Positions 15,537 to 23,851 are shown, counted from the first letter of the stretch. The stretch is 33,456 nucleotides of DNA from Myxococcota bacterium (GCA_030749035.1 JASMKV010000486.1:1-33456), one strand, 5' to 3'. Notes: generated by a model not told the origin, from the letters alone. Made by a program: numbers and translations.

Positions 15537-17222
15537 TTACTCTGGTGCTTTGATGCGCAGGTGTTGACCAGTCTTTAAGACAATTTCAGTCTTGTATCTT
15601 ACTGCTTCTGAATCTGGAGCAATAAGTTCAATCAGATGTTTTCCGGAAGGTATTTGTTTCCCCAACAAAGGCGTATTGCCGACATTTTTACCGTCAATTT
15701 TCACCAGGGCCCAGGGATTGGCGCCGATTGTCACTGTGCCGTACTCAATGCTTTGACTCGGCTCTTGAAGTTGTGGGGAGGGGGGAGGCGTGATGGCTTG
15801 AGAGGGCTCGGTTTTTTGAGCTGCCTTTGGAGCTTTTTTATTTATATGTTTTCGAGTTGCTTTTTTCTTGTTGGACTTTGTTGTTTTGGCTTTTTGGTTT
15901 TGACGTTTTTTTGTGGAGGTTTGTCTTTTAAGGTTTTGTTTGGGGGCAACCAGTGTGGGCATGCCATTTTTCATCACCACTTTGGTGCCAGGGGGGGACG
16001 AATGTGTTTTTTGTGACAAAACAATCAGGCCAAGCAGGGAACCCAAAAAGATCAGGGGGAGCATCCAACGCACCATCGGACGGTCAACCATATAGCGGGT
16101 TTTCGTAAGTATTCTTTGAATCGGTGGTGCTTTTGGGGTTGCGCCGCTTTGACTTAGGTTCAGGGCTTCCTGTACTGGGTTTGATGCTTTTGCTTGAACG
16201 GTTTGCATGTCGCGAGGGCGACCGCGGGCTGCAGGTCTTGTCGTGTCTATGTCTTCGGGGTGAAGAAGTCCTTGGAGCTTAGAGCGATGTTGTTCAAGTT
16301 CAGATGCGAGTTCGATGCGCGCAAAACTTTCGAGTGTGTCTTCTTTAAAGTCAGGAGCCAGAGCGCTTAAGGCTTCAGCAAATTCCAAACTGTTTTCGAA
16401 ACGTTTGTCCCGGTCACGTTCAAGGGCTTTTAATACAATGGCATCGAGTTCAGGTGGGATGCCAGGATTGATCTCGGATGGCTTGGGTGCGTTTGAGTCC
16501 AGGACCTTGCGTATGGTTTGGGCAATACTTTCTGCCCGAAAAAGTCGTTTGCCGGTCAGTGTTTCATGCAAAACCACGCCAGCGGCAAAAATGTCGGTGC
16601 GCCGATCGATATGTTCTGAATTGATTTGCTCAGGCGACATATAGGCGGGTTTGCCTTTGGGCATGCCCAGCGAGGTGGCTGGCGCCTCCCGGTCACGCAT
16701 TAAAGCGATGCCAAAATCAATAATTTTAGCACGTCCTTCAAAGGTGAGAATCAGATTTTGTGGGGAAATGTCCCGATGAACAACGCCGTAGGACTCACCG
16801 TTTAAGTCTTTAAGTTCGTGAGCCGCGTGCAGTCCGCGCAAGACTTCATCCATATAGCGAACGGCGACGCCAATGGGCAGCGCGGCTTGGCGCTTGGTGA
16901 GAATCTCACTTAGTGGTTCCCCGGAAACATATTCCATGACCAGATAAAGAATGTCGTCTGCTTTGTTTTCGCCAAAATCATGGACCTGGGTGATCGCAGG
17001 GTGCTCCAGGCGTGAAAGAAGATGGGCCTCGTCCAAAAACATTTTTTTTAGATCTTCATGTTTGCGCAAATCAGAACGAATGGTTTTAATTGCGACCAAC
17101 TTTTCAAAGCCAAAGACACCTTGCTTACGGCCCATCAGGACTTCGCCCATGCCGCCAGTTTTGATGGTGCTTAATATTTCATAATCGCCGAGGGTCTGCT
17201 TCGCTTCGAGGCGCTCACTCAT
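15537..17222 (-). CDS. Membrane-anchored Ser/Thr protein kinase with periplasmic PEGA domain
   Basis: Hanks-type kinase of 561 residues. The catalytic domain (about 13-290) is complete: glycine loop KTGGMGEV, Lys46 in VAIK, the HRD motif at 149-151 in HRDISPQN, DFG at 169-171, and an MSPEQ activation-segment end at 195-199. A linker leads to one transmembrane helix (about 386-403). Beyond it lies a Lys-rich segment (432-468) and a Pro-rich stretch, then a PEGA domain (about 494-560: TVTIGANPWALVKIDGKNVG), expected in the periplasm. The start ATG overlaps the stop of the FHA-sigma54 gene in an ATGA, so the two are co-translated; FHA domains bind phosphothreonine, so that protein is a likely substrate or reader. 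The basic linker could contact acidic envelope polymers (speculative). Confidence 0.93.
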   Translation of the reverse strand: MSERLEAKQTLGDYEILSTIKTGGMGEVLMGRKQGVFGFEKLVAIKTIRSDLRKHEDLKKMFLDEAHLLSRLEHPAITQVHDFGENKADDILYLVMEYVSGEPLSEILTKRQAALPIGVAVRYMDEVLRGLHAAHELKDLNGESYGVVHRDISPQNLILTFEGRAKIIDFGIALMRDREAPATSLGMPKGKPAYMSPEQINSEHIDRRTDIFAAGVVLHETLTGKRLFRAESIAQTIRKVLDSNAPKPSEINPGIPPELDAIVLKALERDRDKRFENSLEFAEALSALAPDFKEDTLESFARIELASELEQHRSKLQGLLHPEDIDTTRPAARGRPRDMQTVQAKASNPVQEALNLSQSGATPKAPPIQRILTKTRYMVDRPMVRWMLPLIFLGSLLGLIVLSQKTHSSPPGTKVVMKNGMPTLVAPKQNLKRQTSTKKRQNQKAKTTKSNKKKATRKHINKKAPKAAQKTEPSQAITPPPSPQLQEPSQSIEYGTVTIGANPWALVKIDGKNVGNTPLLGKQIPSGKHLIELIAPDSEAVRYKTEIVLKTGQHLRIKAPE

Positions 17223-18571
17223 GGTTTTTCGATTCCATATTTCTGCATGAGTTCGCGAAAGTGCCGACGGTTAATACCGGCATATTCTGAGGCTTGCGAA
17301 ATATTGTATTTATGTGCGGCGGCGACAGAAGCCAAATAACGTTGTTCAAAATATTCCGTCCAAATTTCTTTGGCTTCTTTAAAGGGCAGCGAGGTGTCTA
17401 CCGTCGGTAGGTTTTGATTTTCCGCCGCATCTGGGCCTAACCAAAAATTCAGCTTGTCAAAAGTGGCGCCCTTGGGCCCGCCGAGAACCCAGGCACGCTC
17501 CAGTGTATTGCGCAGCTCACGCACGTTACCGGGCCAGGAATATTTCTGTAGTTTGATCAGATTCTCTCCGGCGATGTCTCCGGCATCTAAACCGCGCCCT
17601 TCGTAAAAATGTTTGATGAGTCCGGGAATATCCTCGCTCCTGTCTCTTAAAGGCGGGAGCAGAACATGGATCACAGCCAGGCGATGAAAAAGGTCAAAAC
17701 GAAATTTCTCTTCCTGGACCATTTGATAAAGGTCACGATGGGTTGCGGCAACAACCCGGGTGTTTACTTTCACTTGCTTGTCTGAGCCAACCGGCTGGAC
17801 AGTTTGTGCCTCTAAAACTCGCAAGAGTTTCGCTTGCGCTGCGGCCGGCAGCTCACCGAGTTCATCAAGAAAAACGGTGCCGCCGTTGGCTTCTAAGAAT
17901 GCCCCTTTGCGTTCGCTTTGCGCGCCGGTAAAAGCGCCTTTGACATGTCCGTAAAGATGAGAATCGATGAGGTTTTCGGTGATCGCACTGCAGTCGACCA
18001 CAACAAAAGGCTTGTTGGCGCGCTCGGAGTGGTCGTGTAGTGCCCGCGCAACCAATTCTTTACCCGTACCTGATTCTCCCTGGATAAGCACCGTGGCATC
18101 GGTTGGACTGGCAAGTTCCAGAATGGCGAAAATTTCGCGCATGATCATGCTTTGTCCTGCCATGGCGCCAAAACGTTCACGTTCTGATGGGGGAATGCTT
18201 GGTGGGGCCATTTCAAGAAGTCGCAGCACACTCTCGCCGACTTGCAGGCTCGCGCCTACGGGGACAAGGGCCTCTTGTATTTTTGAGCCTTGATAGTAAA
18301 CGCCGTTGGTGCTTTCGAGGTCTTTGACCGTGACGCCTGCCTCAGAGAGCTGAAGCTCAATATGTTGCCGGGAAATTTGTTCGTCACTTAAGACGAGATC
18401 ACATTGTCCATCAGCACCAACAATACTGGGACGCTGGCCTAGACTTATTTGCGTTCCGGTGTCCGGCCCTGAGGCGACCCGACAAATGCACGAGCGTTTG
18501 AGAGATTTTGTCGCCGTATTTGAAGAAACCAGTCCGCTGGCGGCAATCGTGTGTCTATCAATCTCTGTCAT
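17219..18571 (-). CDS. Sigma54-dependent transcriptional activator with N-terminal FHA domain
   Basis: Enhancer-binding protein of 450 residues. The FHA domain (about 40-118) keeps the phosphothreonine-binding residues in SRQH (68-70) and STNG (87-90). The AAA+ domain has Walker A GESGTGKE (165-172), the sigma54-contacting loop GAFTGA (212-217), Walker B GGTVFLDELGEL (230-241), and the SWPGNVRELRN sensor region (345-355). A Fis-type helix-turn-helix closes the protein (about 410-446). GAFTGA is intact, so it should open sigma54 promoters. The ATG at 18571 is chosen; a longer frame to 18664 adds unconvincing residues. It is co-translated with the kinase, suggesting control by threonine phosphorylation, a pairing known from Myxococcus. 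A good sigma54 promoter lies elsewhere in this window, before the caspase-like gene. Confidence 0.94.
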   Translation of the reverse strand: MTEIDRHTIAASGLVSSNTATKSLKRSCICRVASGPDTGTQISLGQRPSIVGADGQCDLVLSDEQISRQHIELQLSEAGVTVKDLESTNGVYYQGSKIQEALVPVGASLQVGESVLRLLEMAPPSIPPSERERFGAMAGQSMIMREIFAILELASPTDATVLIQGESGTGKELVARALHDHSERANKPFVVVDCSAITENLIDSHLYGHVKGAFTGAQSERKGAFLEANGGTVFLDELGELPAAAQAKLLRVLEAQTVQPVGSDKQVKVNTRVVAATHRDLYQMVQEEKFRFDLFHRLAVIHVLLPPLRDRSEDIPGLIKHFYEGRGLDAGDIAGENLIKLQKYSWPGNVRELRNTLERAWVLGGPKGATFDKLNFWLGPDAAENQNLPTVDTSLPFKEAKEIWTEYFEQRYLASVAAAHKYNISQASEYAGINRRHFRELMQKYGIEKP

Positions 18572-18690
18572 GGCCCAAAGCCTAACACAGTCGATGCGGG
18601 CAAAGCCAAACACTAAATGCATAAAATTTAAAGCAACTTTGTCTCTTGTTGCGTGCAAATCCATGAAAATTGGATAAGGTGCATAAAGTG

Positions 18691-20865
18691 ATGCGTGTTT
18701 TGGGATACCAAACCCTATTTTTAGTGTTGATGCTGGTGGGCTGTGCCGATCCGCAGGTGCAGATTACCGTGAATCAACCTGCGGGCTTTACATTTGATGC
18801 CCTTGAGGTGGAGAGCCTTGTTGTCAATATTCTTTATCCGCCGCTCACGGCCGATGCTGGCTTGCGTTTTGATTGTGATGATATTGCTTATCAGGATGTG
18901 ACTCGCGCAGAAGCCTTAAGTCATATGGGGCAGCAGCTTACGATCAACAAAGGTCAAACAAAGAATGCGCTTGATGGCTTGGACCGCCATCGCACGAAAC
19001 TGTTTTGGCTTGAAGGTTATAGCGCCGACTTCGTTTTGGTTTTGGCTGGCTGCGCCGCATTGGCGCCATCGGATGTGGATGCGCGTGTCTCGATTGATAC
19101 TTGGGTAAGCCTGCGCGCCGAAGTGGCCTCTTTTGACCCTTCTTTGCCCATTGATTATGATGCAGAACTGGGTGGGGATATACCGGCCTCTTGTGACGAT
19201 GTGCAGACCAACTGTCCCGATGCGATCCAAGTCACGCTCAAGCAGCAAGAAGACATTTATACCGCGGGCCGCGATGTGCGACTTAGGTTGATTACAGGAT
19301 TGGTGCAAGATGTGCCGATGTGTAATGCAACGCAAGTTTGTGAAGGTGGAGAATCTGATGGACGGCATTGCACGCAGAAAAGTGATTGTCGCCCAGCGGT
19401 TTTGCCAGACAAAGAAGAAATTTTGACAAGCGATGGTGAGGGAGAGGTCACTTGGTCAACCTTGAAGGCGCCCCCGGGCATTGCCGGGCCCCTTATTCTC
19501 GAAGTGGTCGCCAAATGGCAAAGCCATGAGCCTTTGACGTACACCTTTGGTGTAAGCTTGCCTAAGAGCGGTAATGTTATGGCTCTTGGTCAAGCAAGTG
19601 CTTTTGATGCGAATGATAAGCCTCATGGTTTTGTGGTTGGGGCACTTGGCCCCCTTGGCCAACCGGGTGTGGCGCTTCTTTATGAAGATCTGAGTCAAAG
19701 CGATGATGGTGTGAAATATGATTTGTCTGTGACCTATTTTGGTGGGGGACAGGTTGGCTCGGCAACAGGCTCAGGGAGTGAAAGCTGTTCTGAGACACAT
19801 GACCGCCATGAAATCTGTTACCAAACCACTTACCACACGCAGCTTGAGACACTGCTTACGGTCAAGCCAGTGATGTTTAAGGGACGTGGTGCCGCGGTGA
19901 ATAATGATGTGTTGATTGGTGTACGTTCATCGGCTTGGGATCGCTTAGAGATGGTTTACGATGATGCGGTGGCTCCAAGTGCGATTGTGATGCACTCGAG
20001 TTCGGATACGACATCGGGGGTGGGAAATGTGAGTCAGGTTTTAGCCGTTGATGATTGTCACAATGAAAACACCATGGACGAAGTGCTCTTGCGTGCCATG
20101 CCTGGCGGGGACCCTATTTTGGGCTTGCGGGATCTTGAAGGCCAGGACATTCAAAGTGACCATCCGTTTGCGCCCCTGATGTCTGGCGGCATAAGCGAGG
20201 AACTCATCTCTTCGCAAAAGGAATTTGCCTACAGCGCCTGTATACAAGCCAATGATAATATGTCCTACCGGGTGCTCTTTGAAGATGAACGCAATCTCAA
20301 TGTCGTTTTGGCGACCGATGATGGTTTGCTTGGCGCAACCTGGAATTTGGTGCTTTCAGGGGGGCTGACCCATTCAAAAGCCATCACGGGAGCGTATGCA
20401 GAGCCGGCGATGATTTTTGGTGTACGTCCTTTAGGTACCGGTTTGGCTTTGGTGCGCTCGCAATTGCTTTTAGGGGATTCTGTTTTAGAGATACAGGAAC
20501 GCGATACGGATACCATTCCTTTTGTACCGCAGCGGTCCTTTGCGCAGGATTTTGATGGCGATGGCGCACTCGATGTGATTGCGATGTTGCATACGAATTT
20601 TGGTGTGAGCCCCGTGGTTTTTTATATGGTTCGTGGTGTGAAATATAAAGGCCAGCGCATCGCAGGTTATGTGGCACAGACAGGTATCGCACAAAGCACC
20701 ATGGCGCTTTTGGATGTGAACTGTGATGGGCTTGATGACATGGTCATGCTTAATTCCTGGAAGGGTGTCGATGCGAGTGAGAAAGTCAGCATTACGGGGC
20801 TGCATCAAGATATCGATTATTCGACTTTAGTGACATCGAGTGCGTGTGCTTTTAATGACGATTAA
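18691..20865 (+). CDS. Lipoprotein with FG-GAP/VCBS-like Asp-rich loops, unknown function
   Basis: A 724-residue predicted lipoprotein. The N-terminus FLVLMLVGC is a lipobox with the lipidated Cys about 18 residues from the ATG. A beta-rich N-terminal half follows, with a Cys-bearing insert (CNATQVCEGGESDGRHC) that resembles the Cys modules of the later lipoproteins. The C-terminal part has repeats of FG-GAP/VCBS type with calcium-loop sequences DFDGDGALD and DVNCDGLDD, suggesting a partial beta-propeller. No catalytic residues were recognised. A GTG and a TTG lie just upstream in frame; ATG 18691 keeps a short basic n-region. The gene is divergent from the FHA-sigma54 gene across about 119 bp, and its last 14 bp overlap the end of the caspase-like gene. 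Probably a surface protein; the ligand is unknown. Confidence 0.75.
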   Translation: MRVLGYQTLFLVLMLVGCADPQVQITVNQPAGFTFDALEVESLVVNILYPPLTADAGLRFDCDDIAYQDVTRAEALSHMGQQLTINKGQTKNALDGLDRHRTKLFWLEGYSADFVLVLAGCAALAPSDVDARVSIDTWVSLRAEVASFDPSLPIDYDAELGGDIPASCDDVQTNCPDAIQVTLKQQEDIYTAGRDVRLRLITGLVQDVPMCNATQVCEGGESDGRHCTQKSDCRPAVLPDKEEILTSDGEGEVTWSTLKAPPGIAGPLILEVVAKWQSHEPLTYTFGVSLPKSGNVMALGQASAFDANDKPHGFVVGALGPLGQPGVALLYEDLSQSDDGVKYDLSVTYFGGGQVGSATGSGSESCSETHDRHEICYQTTYHTQLETLLTVKPVMFKGRGAAVNNDVLIGVRSSAWDRLEMVYDDAVAPSAIVMHSSSDTTSGVGNVSQVLAVDDCHNENTMDEVLLRAMPGGDPILGLRDLEGQDIQSDHPFAPLMSGGISEELISSQKEFAYSACIQANDNMSYRVLFEDERNLNVVLATDDGLLGATWNLVLSGGLTHSKAITGAYAEPAMIFGVRPLGTGLALVRSQLLLGDSVLEIQERDTDTIPFVPQRSFAQDFDGDGALDVIAMLHTNFGVSPVVFYMVRGVKYKGQRIAGYVAQTGIAQSTMALLDVNCDGLDDMVMLNSWKGVDASEKVSITGLHQDIDYSTLVTSSACAFNDD

Positions 20866-22078
20866 GCTGTGTTTCGAGTTGCACGATCTCTTCTTCAAGA
20901 CATTCATTCCATCGGTCGAGAAAATCCATGCCCAAGGTAGAGTTTAAGTTTTCAGGCTTTAGATGAAAACGTTTCAGTATCGCCTGAAAACTTGTTTCTT
21001 CTTTGAGCGCTTTTCTCAGGGCCTGAATTTTTATCGGCTCTTGTGGTTTTTGATAGGCATGAAGTGGTATGGCTTCAGCGCCACGTAAGCCTATCGTATC
21101 TTGCTGTGTCACAGATATGAGATTGGGTACGCCCATGTTTTTGTTGATGAGTTGGGCTTCTTGCACGCAACATTGACCGAGGTAGACAAGTGCGTCCATC
21201 AGTTCTTGCCTTTTTGGGTGTGTGCTTTTTTTTGCGCGTTGCCAGAGTTTGGTCAGCTGGGTCATGCGTGCCTGATTGGCCAATTGTCCCGAAAAACAAG
21301 TGTCGACAACCAGGGCGAAATGAATATTCCGGGCTTGGGCAAGTTCTTCAAGCTCAAGGAGCTGCGTCACGTTGACGGCCGTGTTGGGGGATTCGGTTGT
21401 CGAGAAAACAAAAGAACCATCTTTTTGCCCGTGCCCCGAGAGCCAAAGAAGCACTTCATCGCCAGGCGCTGCTTTTTCAATGAGCTGAAAGGCCGCGTCA
21501 AAAAAGTGATTGCGATTTGGATTGATAAGATGTGCACAGGTAAAATTTAAAGGTTCAAGCGCTTGGCTCAGGATCTCAATATCTTTGAGCGTGCCGGGGA
21601 GTGAAGGCAGCGTCGGATGCGCTTTGTAATTATGCGCTGCGACCATGAGGGCGTAGCGTTGTGCATTGGGGTTGCTTGTCGCCGCACCGCGAGAATGCGT
21701 ATTGGGAAATTGTTTGCGGGCGTTTGGTTGCATTTGGAGTTGCTCTTTGGAAGTGGCGTTTAAGACAGCAAATATATCGCCAGCGCTCTGCTGCAGATTT
21801 TGTGAGAAACGTTGTGCGAACCAGGAACCTTCCTTGCCGTCAGCGATTTCCTGCAGGGCTGAGCCGGTGCCAATGAGGATGCCCTGGGGACGTGTGGGCT
21901 CTGCCGGTTTGGGACTTGTCGCTTTGAGTTTGGTTTGCGTGTCTGTCTTTTTAGAGGAAAAGATGTCGGGCTGTCTTAAGCGTGTGTGTGGCTGCTTTAC
22001 AGGCAGAGGTCCAGAACCGGCACTTTGATGCGCCCCCATTTGATGCATCTTGGTGCCGGTCTGGGTTTTTATCAGCAT
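20852..22078 (-). CDS. Caspase-like (peptidase C14 / metacaspase) protein
   Basis: A 408-residue protein with a caspase-fold domain at about 140-290. The first strand ALMVAAHNY leads into the LPSLPGTLKDIEILSQAL segment, where caspase relatives place the small-residue/Asp motif. The catalytic pair is visible as His216 in LWLSGHGQ and Cys261 in VVDTCFSG. The first 140 residues are polar, rich in Q, T, S, P and K and probably disordered, with no signal peptide, so the protein is likely cytoplasmic or exported by another route. The C-terminal 120 residues are helical and unassigned. Bacterial members cleave after Arg/Lys or Asp in signalling or death-like responses; the specificity cannot be read here. 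A -24/-12 promoter match and GGAAAG before the ATG support the start. It overlaps the upstream-lying lipoprotein gene tail to tail by 14 bp. Confidence 0.87.
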   Translation of the reverse strand: MLIKTQTGTKMHQMGAHQSAGSGPLPVKQPHTRLRQPDIFSSKKTDTQTKLKATSPKPAEPTRPQGILIGTGSALQEIADGKEGSWFAQRFSQNLQQSAGDIFAVLNATSKEQLQMQPNARKQFPNTHSRGAATSNPNAQRYALMVAAHNYKAHPTLPSLPGTLKDIEILSQALEPLNFTCAHLINPNRNHFFDAAFQLIEKAAPGDEVLLWLSGHGQKDGSFVFSTTESPNTAVNVTQLLELEELAQARNIHFALVVDTCFSGQLANQARMTQLTKLWQRAKKSTHPKRQELMDALVYLGQCCVQEAQLINKNMGVPNLISVTQQDTIGLRGAEAIPLHAYQKPQEPIKIQALRKALKEETSFQAILKRFHLKPENLNSTLGMDFLDRWNECLEEEIVQLETQLNRH

Positions 22079-22117
22079 ATGCTTTCCAATCTTTCGTTCC
22101 GTTCTCCTCTAGGCTAG

Positions 22118-22133
22118 TGCAGACCTTGTGCCA
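22118..22133 (-). promoter_or_regulatory. Sigma54 (-24/-12) promoter candidate of the caspase-like gene
   Basis: On the minus strand the sequence reads TGGCACAAGGTCTGCA. Against the sigma54 consensus TGGCACR-N4-TTGCW the only mismatch is C for the first T of TTGC, and the invariant GG and GC are separated by exactly 10 bases. The predicted transcript start is about 12 bases beyond the GC, giving a leader of roughly 30 bases with a ribosome site (GGAAAG) before the ATG at 22078. The match and position fit well; activity is inferred. Confidence 0.65.
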
Positions 22134-22365
22134 AAACGTTGCTCATCAGAAACATCTCTTAGATACTGTATTTAAAGGTTTTTTTGGAGAAACGTTTTGA
22201 GGTCAAATTTTGCTGTGCAGCGTGCAGATCATTTTGCAGGGGTAAAGGGCTTGTCCTGTTCCCTCGAGGGACCAGGGGACGACTTCGTCAAGGAGGCGCT
22301 TCACGGGAGCATGGCTGCGGCTTTGGGGTTTAACTTTTAGGCCACTTAAAGCCTGCGCAAAGCGA

Positions 22366-22390
22366 TACTCCCCTAAGCTTTAGGGGAGTA
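22366..22390. terminator. Perfect 11-bp hairpin behind the Asp/Trp lipoprotein gene
   Basis: Arms TACTCCCCTAA and TTAGGGGAGTA flank the 3-base loop GCT. It starts 31 bp beyond the minus-strand stop at 22421. On that strand it is followed by TCGCTTTGCG rather than a clean T run, so it may be a weak terminator, an RNA 3'-end stabiliser, or a protein-binding palindrome. Confidence 0.45.
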
Positions 22391-22420
22391 CATCGAAGTG
22401 TTTTATGAAAGGGTCTAAAT

Positions 22421-23851
22421 TTAAGCCTGTTCGCAGCCGGCAAATTGGGTTGCTTCGCAGTCTTCACAGGGTGCGCTAAAATTGGGTGCACACTCAGGGG
22501 CCATATTGCACTCAGGCAAATCAAGTCCCTCGCATTCGTCGCGTTCGGTGCAGGTGACAAATTCCCAATCGTCACAGCCACTGCAGCTGTTGCTGTAGAG
22601 GGCCATACAACCAGGGACCGCATCGCACATGCCCGCATCGTTGATGTCGTTGCAAGAGGTGGCGCTGTTGTCGCTGCAACCGGCGTCGCTCATATTACAG
22701 TCTGGTCGCTCCCAGCAGTGCTCTTCATTGAGTGAAGAACAGGTCAGCTCCCAAAAGGGCACACAACCGCCAAAGTTGTCGCTGCTGCCTTGGGGGACAC
22801 ATTCATAAGCGTCGTTGCATTCTTCGGGGCCCATGTCGTCACATTGTTCTGGTTCATTATCCTCAGGTTCGTTGTTCCCAGGCCCGCCATTGCCTTCATG
22901 GGGGGTGCATTGAAACGTGGCTTCGCAAGTCCCATCATCACATTCTTCATGCCAATGAGATTCACATTCGGGTGCCCAGTCGCAGAAGTCGGGTCCTAAG
23001 TCTTCGCAACCCCAGTTTTCCCAGTCGCCGCCTTCTTCGTTATCCCAGTCATCCCAATCGTCTTCGCCACCCTCTTCGTCGTCCCAATCATCCCAATCGC
23101 CGCCTTCGTCTTCATCGACACATTCAAAGTGTTCGTGACAGCCGTTGTCGTCGCAATCTTCCCAGTAGTGGGGTGCGCAACCGGGTATCCATTCGCAATA
23201 ATCCGGACCTGCGTCACCACAGCCCCAGTCACCCCAGTCGCCTTCGTCGTCTTCCTCATCATCCCAATCGCCCCAATCGCCTTCACTTTCCTCATCGTCC
23301 CAGTCGCCCCAGTCATTGTCGCTGTTTTCATCTTCGATGCATTTGAATTCCTCTTCGCATTCACCCTCTTCGTCACATTCTTCCCACCAGTAGGGTACAC
23401 AGCCGGGCGCCCATTCGCAGTAGTCGGGTCCGATGTCTTCGCAAGACCAGTCGCTCCAGTCACTGTCCTCATCATCGCCTTCCTCATTGTCCCAATCGCC
23501 CCAGTCGCCCCAGTCGTCCTCATTTTCATCATCGTTTCCAGGGTGATGCCAGTCGTCGCCATCTTCACAATCGTCACAACGCTCGCGTGGGACACAGTTG
23601 ACCACTTCATGGCAGCCATCATCGTCGCATTCTTCGCCCCATTGGGGTCGACAACCATCGGCGCGATGACATTGTTCTTTGCTCAGCTCATGACAGGGCG
23701 GGGTGCCCGCATCATCGTTGCGATTGTCGCTACCGGCTTGGAGGGAATCAAGGTTGGCGTTATCGTCATTGTTGCCCATGCCGTCGTCGCGAAAACAACC
23801 CACAAGTGCCAGCCCTAAACTCAGGCAAGAGATCAAAACTCGAAATTTCAT
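22421..23851 (-). CDS. Asp/Trp/Cys-rich repeat lipoprotein
   Basis: A 476-residue lipoprotein: signal sequence with lipobox LVGC (Cys19), then a disordered acidic spacer. Successive six-Cys modules follow the spacing C-x7-C-x5-C-x7-C-x4/5-C-x5-C, for example cysteines 53/61/67/75/80/86, 137/145/151/159/165/171, 211/219/225/233/238/244 and 282/290/296/304/309/315, with partly degenerate modules from 337 to the end. Modules 2-4 share the core GPD(Y/F)C(E/D)W-P--C and are separated by linkers made of DWGDW and DDEE units at 113-136, 179-210 and 251-281. The many even-spaced cysteines point to disulfides outside the cytoplasm. No enzymatic motif is present. A possible promoter (TTGCGC, 18 bases, TATAAG) lies upstream. 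The function is unknown; a calcium-binding surface or matrix protein is inferred from composition. Confidence 0.82.
   Translation of the reverse strand: MKFRVLISCLSLGLALVGCFRDDGMGNNDDNANLDSLQAGSDNRNDDAGTPPCHELSKEQCHRADGCRPQWGEECDDDGCHEVVNCVPRERCDDCEDGDDWHHPGNDDENEDDWGDWGDWDNEEGDDEDSDWSDWSCEDIGPDYCEWAPGCVPYWWEECDEEGECEEEFKCIEDENSDNDWGDWDDEESEGDWGDWDDEEDDEGDWGDWGCGDAGPDYCEWIPGCAPHYWEDCDDNGCHEHFECVDEDEGGDWDDWDDEEGGEDDWDDWDNEEGGDWENWGCEDLGPDFCDWAPECESHWHEECDDGTCEATFQCTPHEGNGGPGNNEPEDNEPEQCDDMGPEECNDAYECVPQGSSDNFGGCVPFWELTCSSLNEEHCWERPDCNMSDAGCSDNSATSCNDINDAGMCDAVPGCMALYSNSCSGCDDWEFVTCTERDECEGLDLPECNMAPECAPNFSAPCEDCEATQFAGCEQA
23009..23515 (-). repeat. Three tandem module-plus-linker units with acidic Asp-Trp linkers
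   Basis: Linkers at 23444-23515, 23222-23317 and 23009-23101 encode repeated DW(G/D)DW and DDEE units, each followed by a six-Cys module. The DNA is itself repetitive (recurring CCCAGTCGCC and CCAATCGCC), so the linkers probably grew by local duplication while the Cys modules diverged. Confidence 0.75.

Larger units (their letters stand above)
22079..22420. other. Intergenic region between the caspase-like and Asp/Trp lipoprotein genes
   Basis: A 342-bp stretch without a credible gene; every frame is closed by stops or gives only a few codons. It contains the -24/-12 promoter match for the caspase-like gene, a 12-bp perfect palindrome (TCCCTCGAGGGA, about 22259-22270), and a perfect 11-bp hairpin close to the end of the neighbouring lipoprotein gene. 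Confidence 0.6.

Noticed and set aside
23129-23818. A long, very hydrophobic plus-strand frame
   Set aside because: It is the complement of the Asp/Trp/Cys-rich lipoprotein; Asp codons read backwards give Ile/Val, which explains the hydrophobicity.
18691-23851. Anti-phage defence island around the caspase-like gene
   Set aside because: No STAND ATPase, reverse transcriptase, nuclease or other partner gene is adjacent; the neighbours are lipoproteins.
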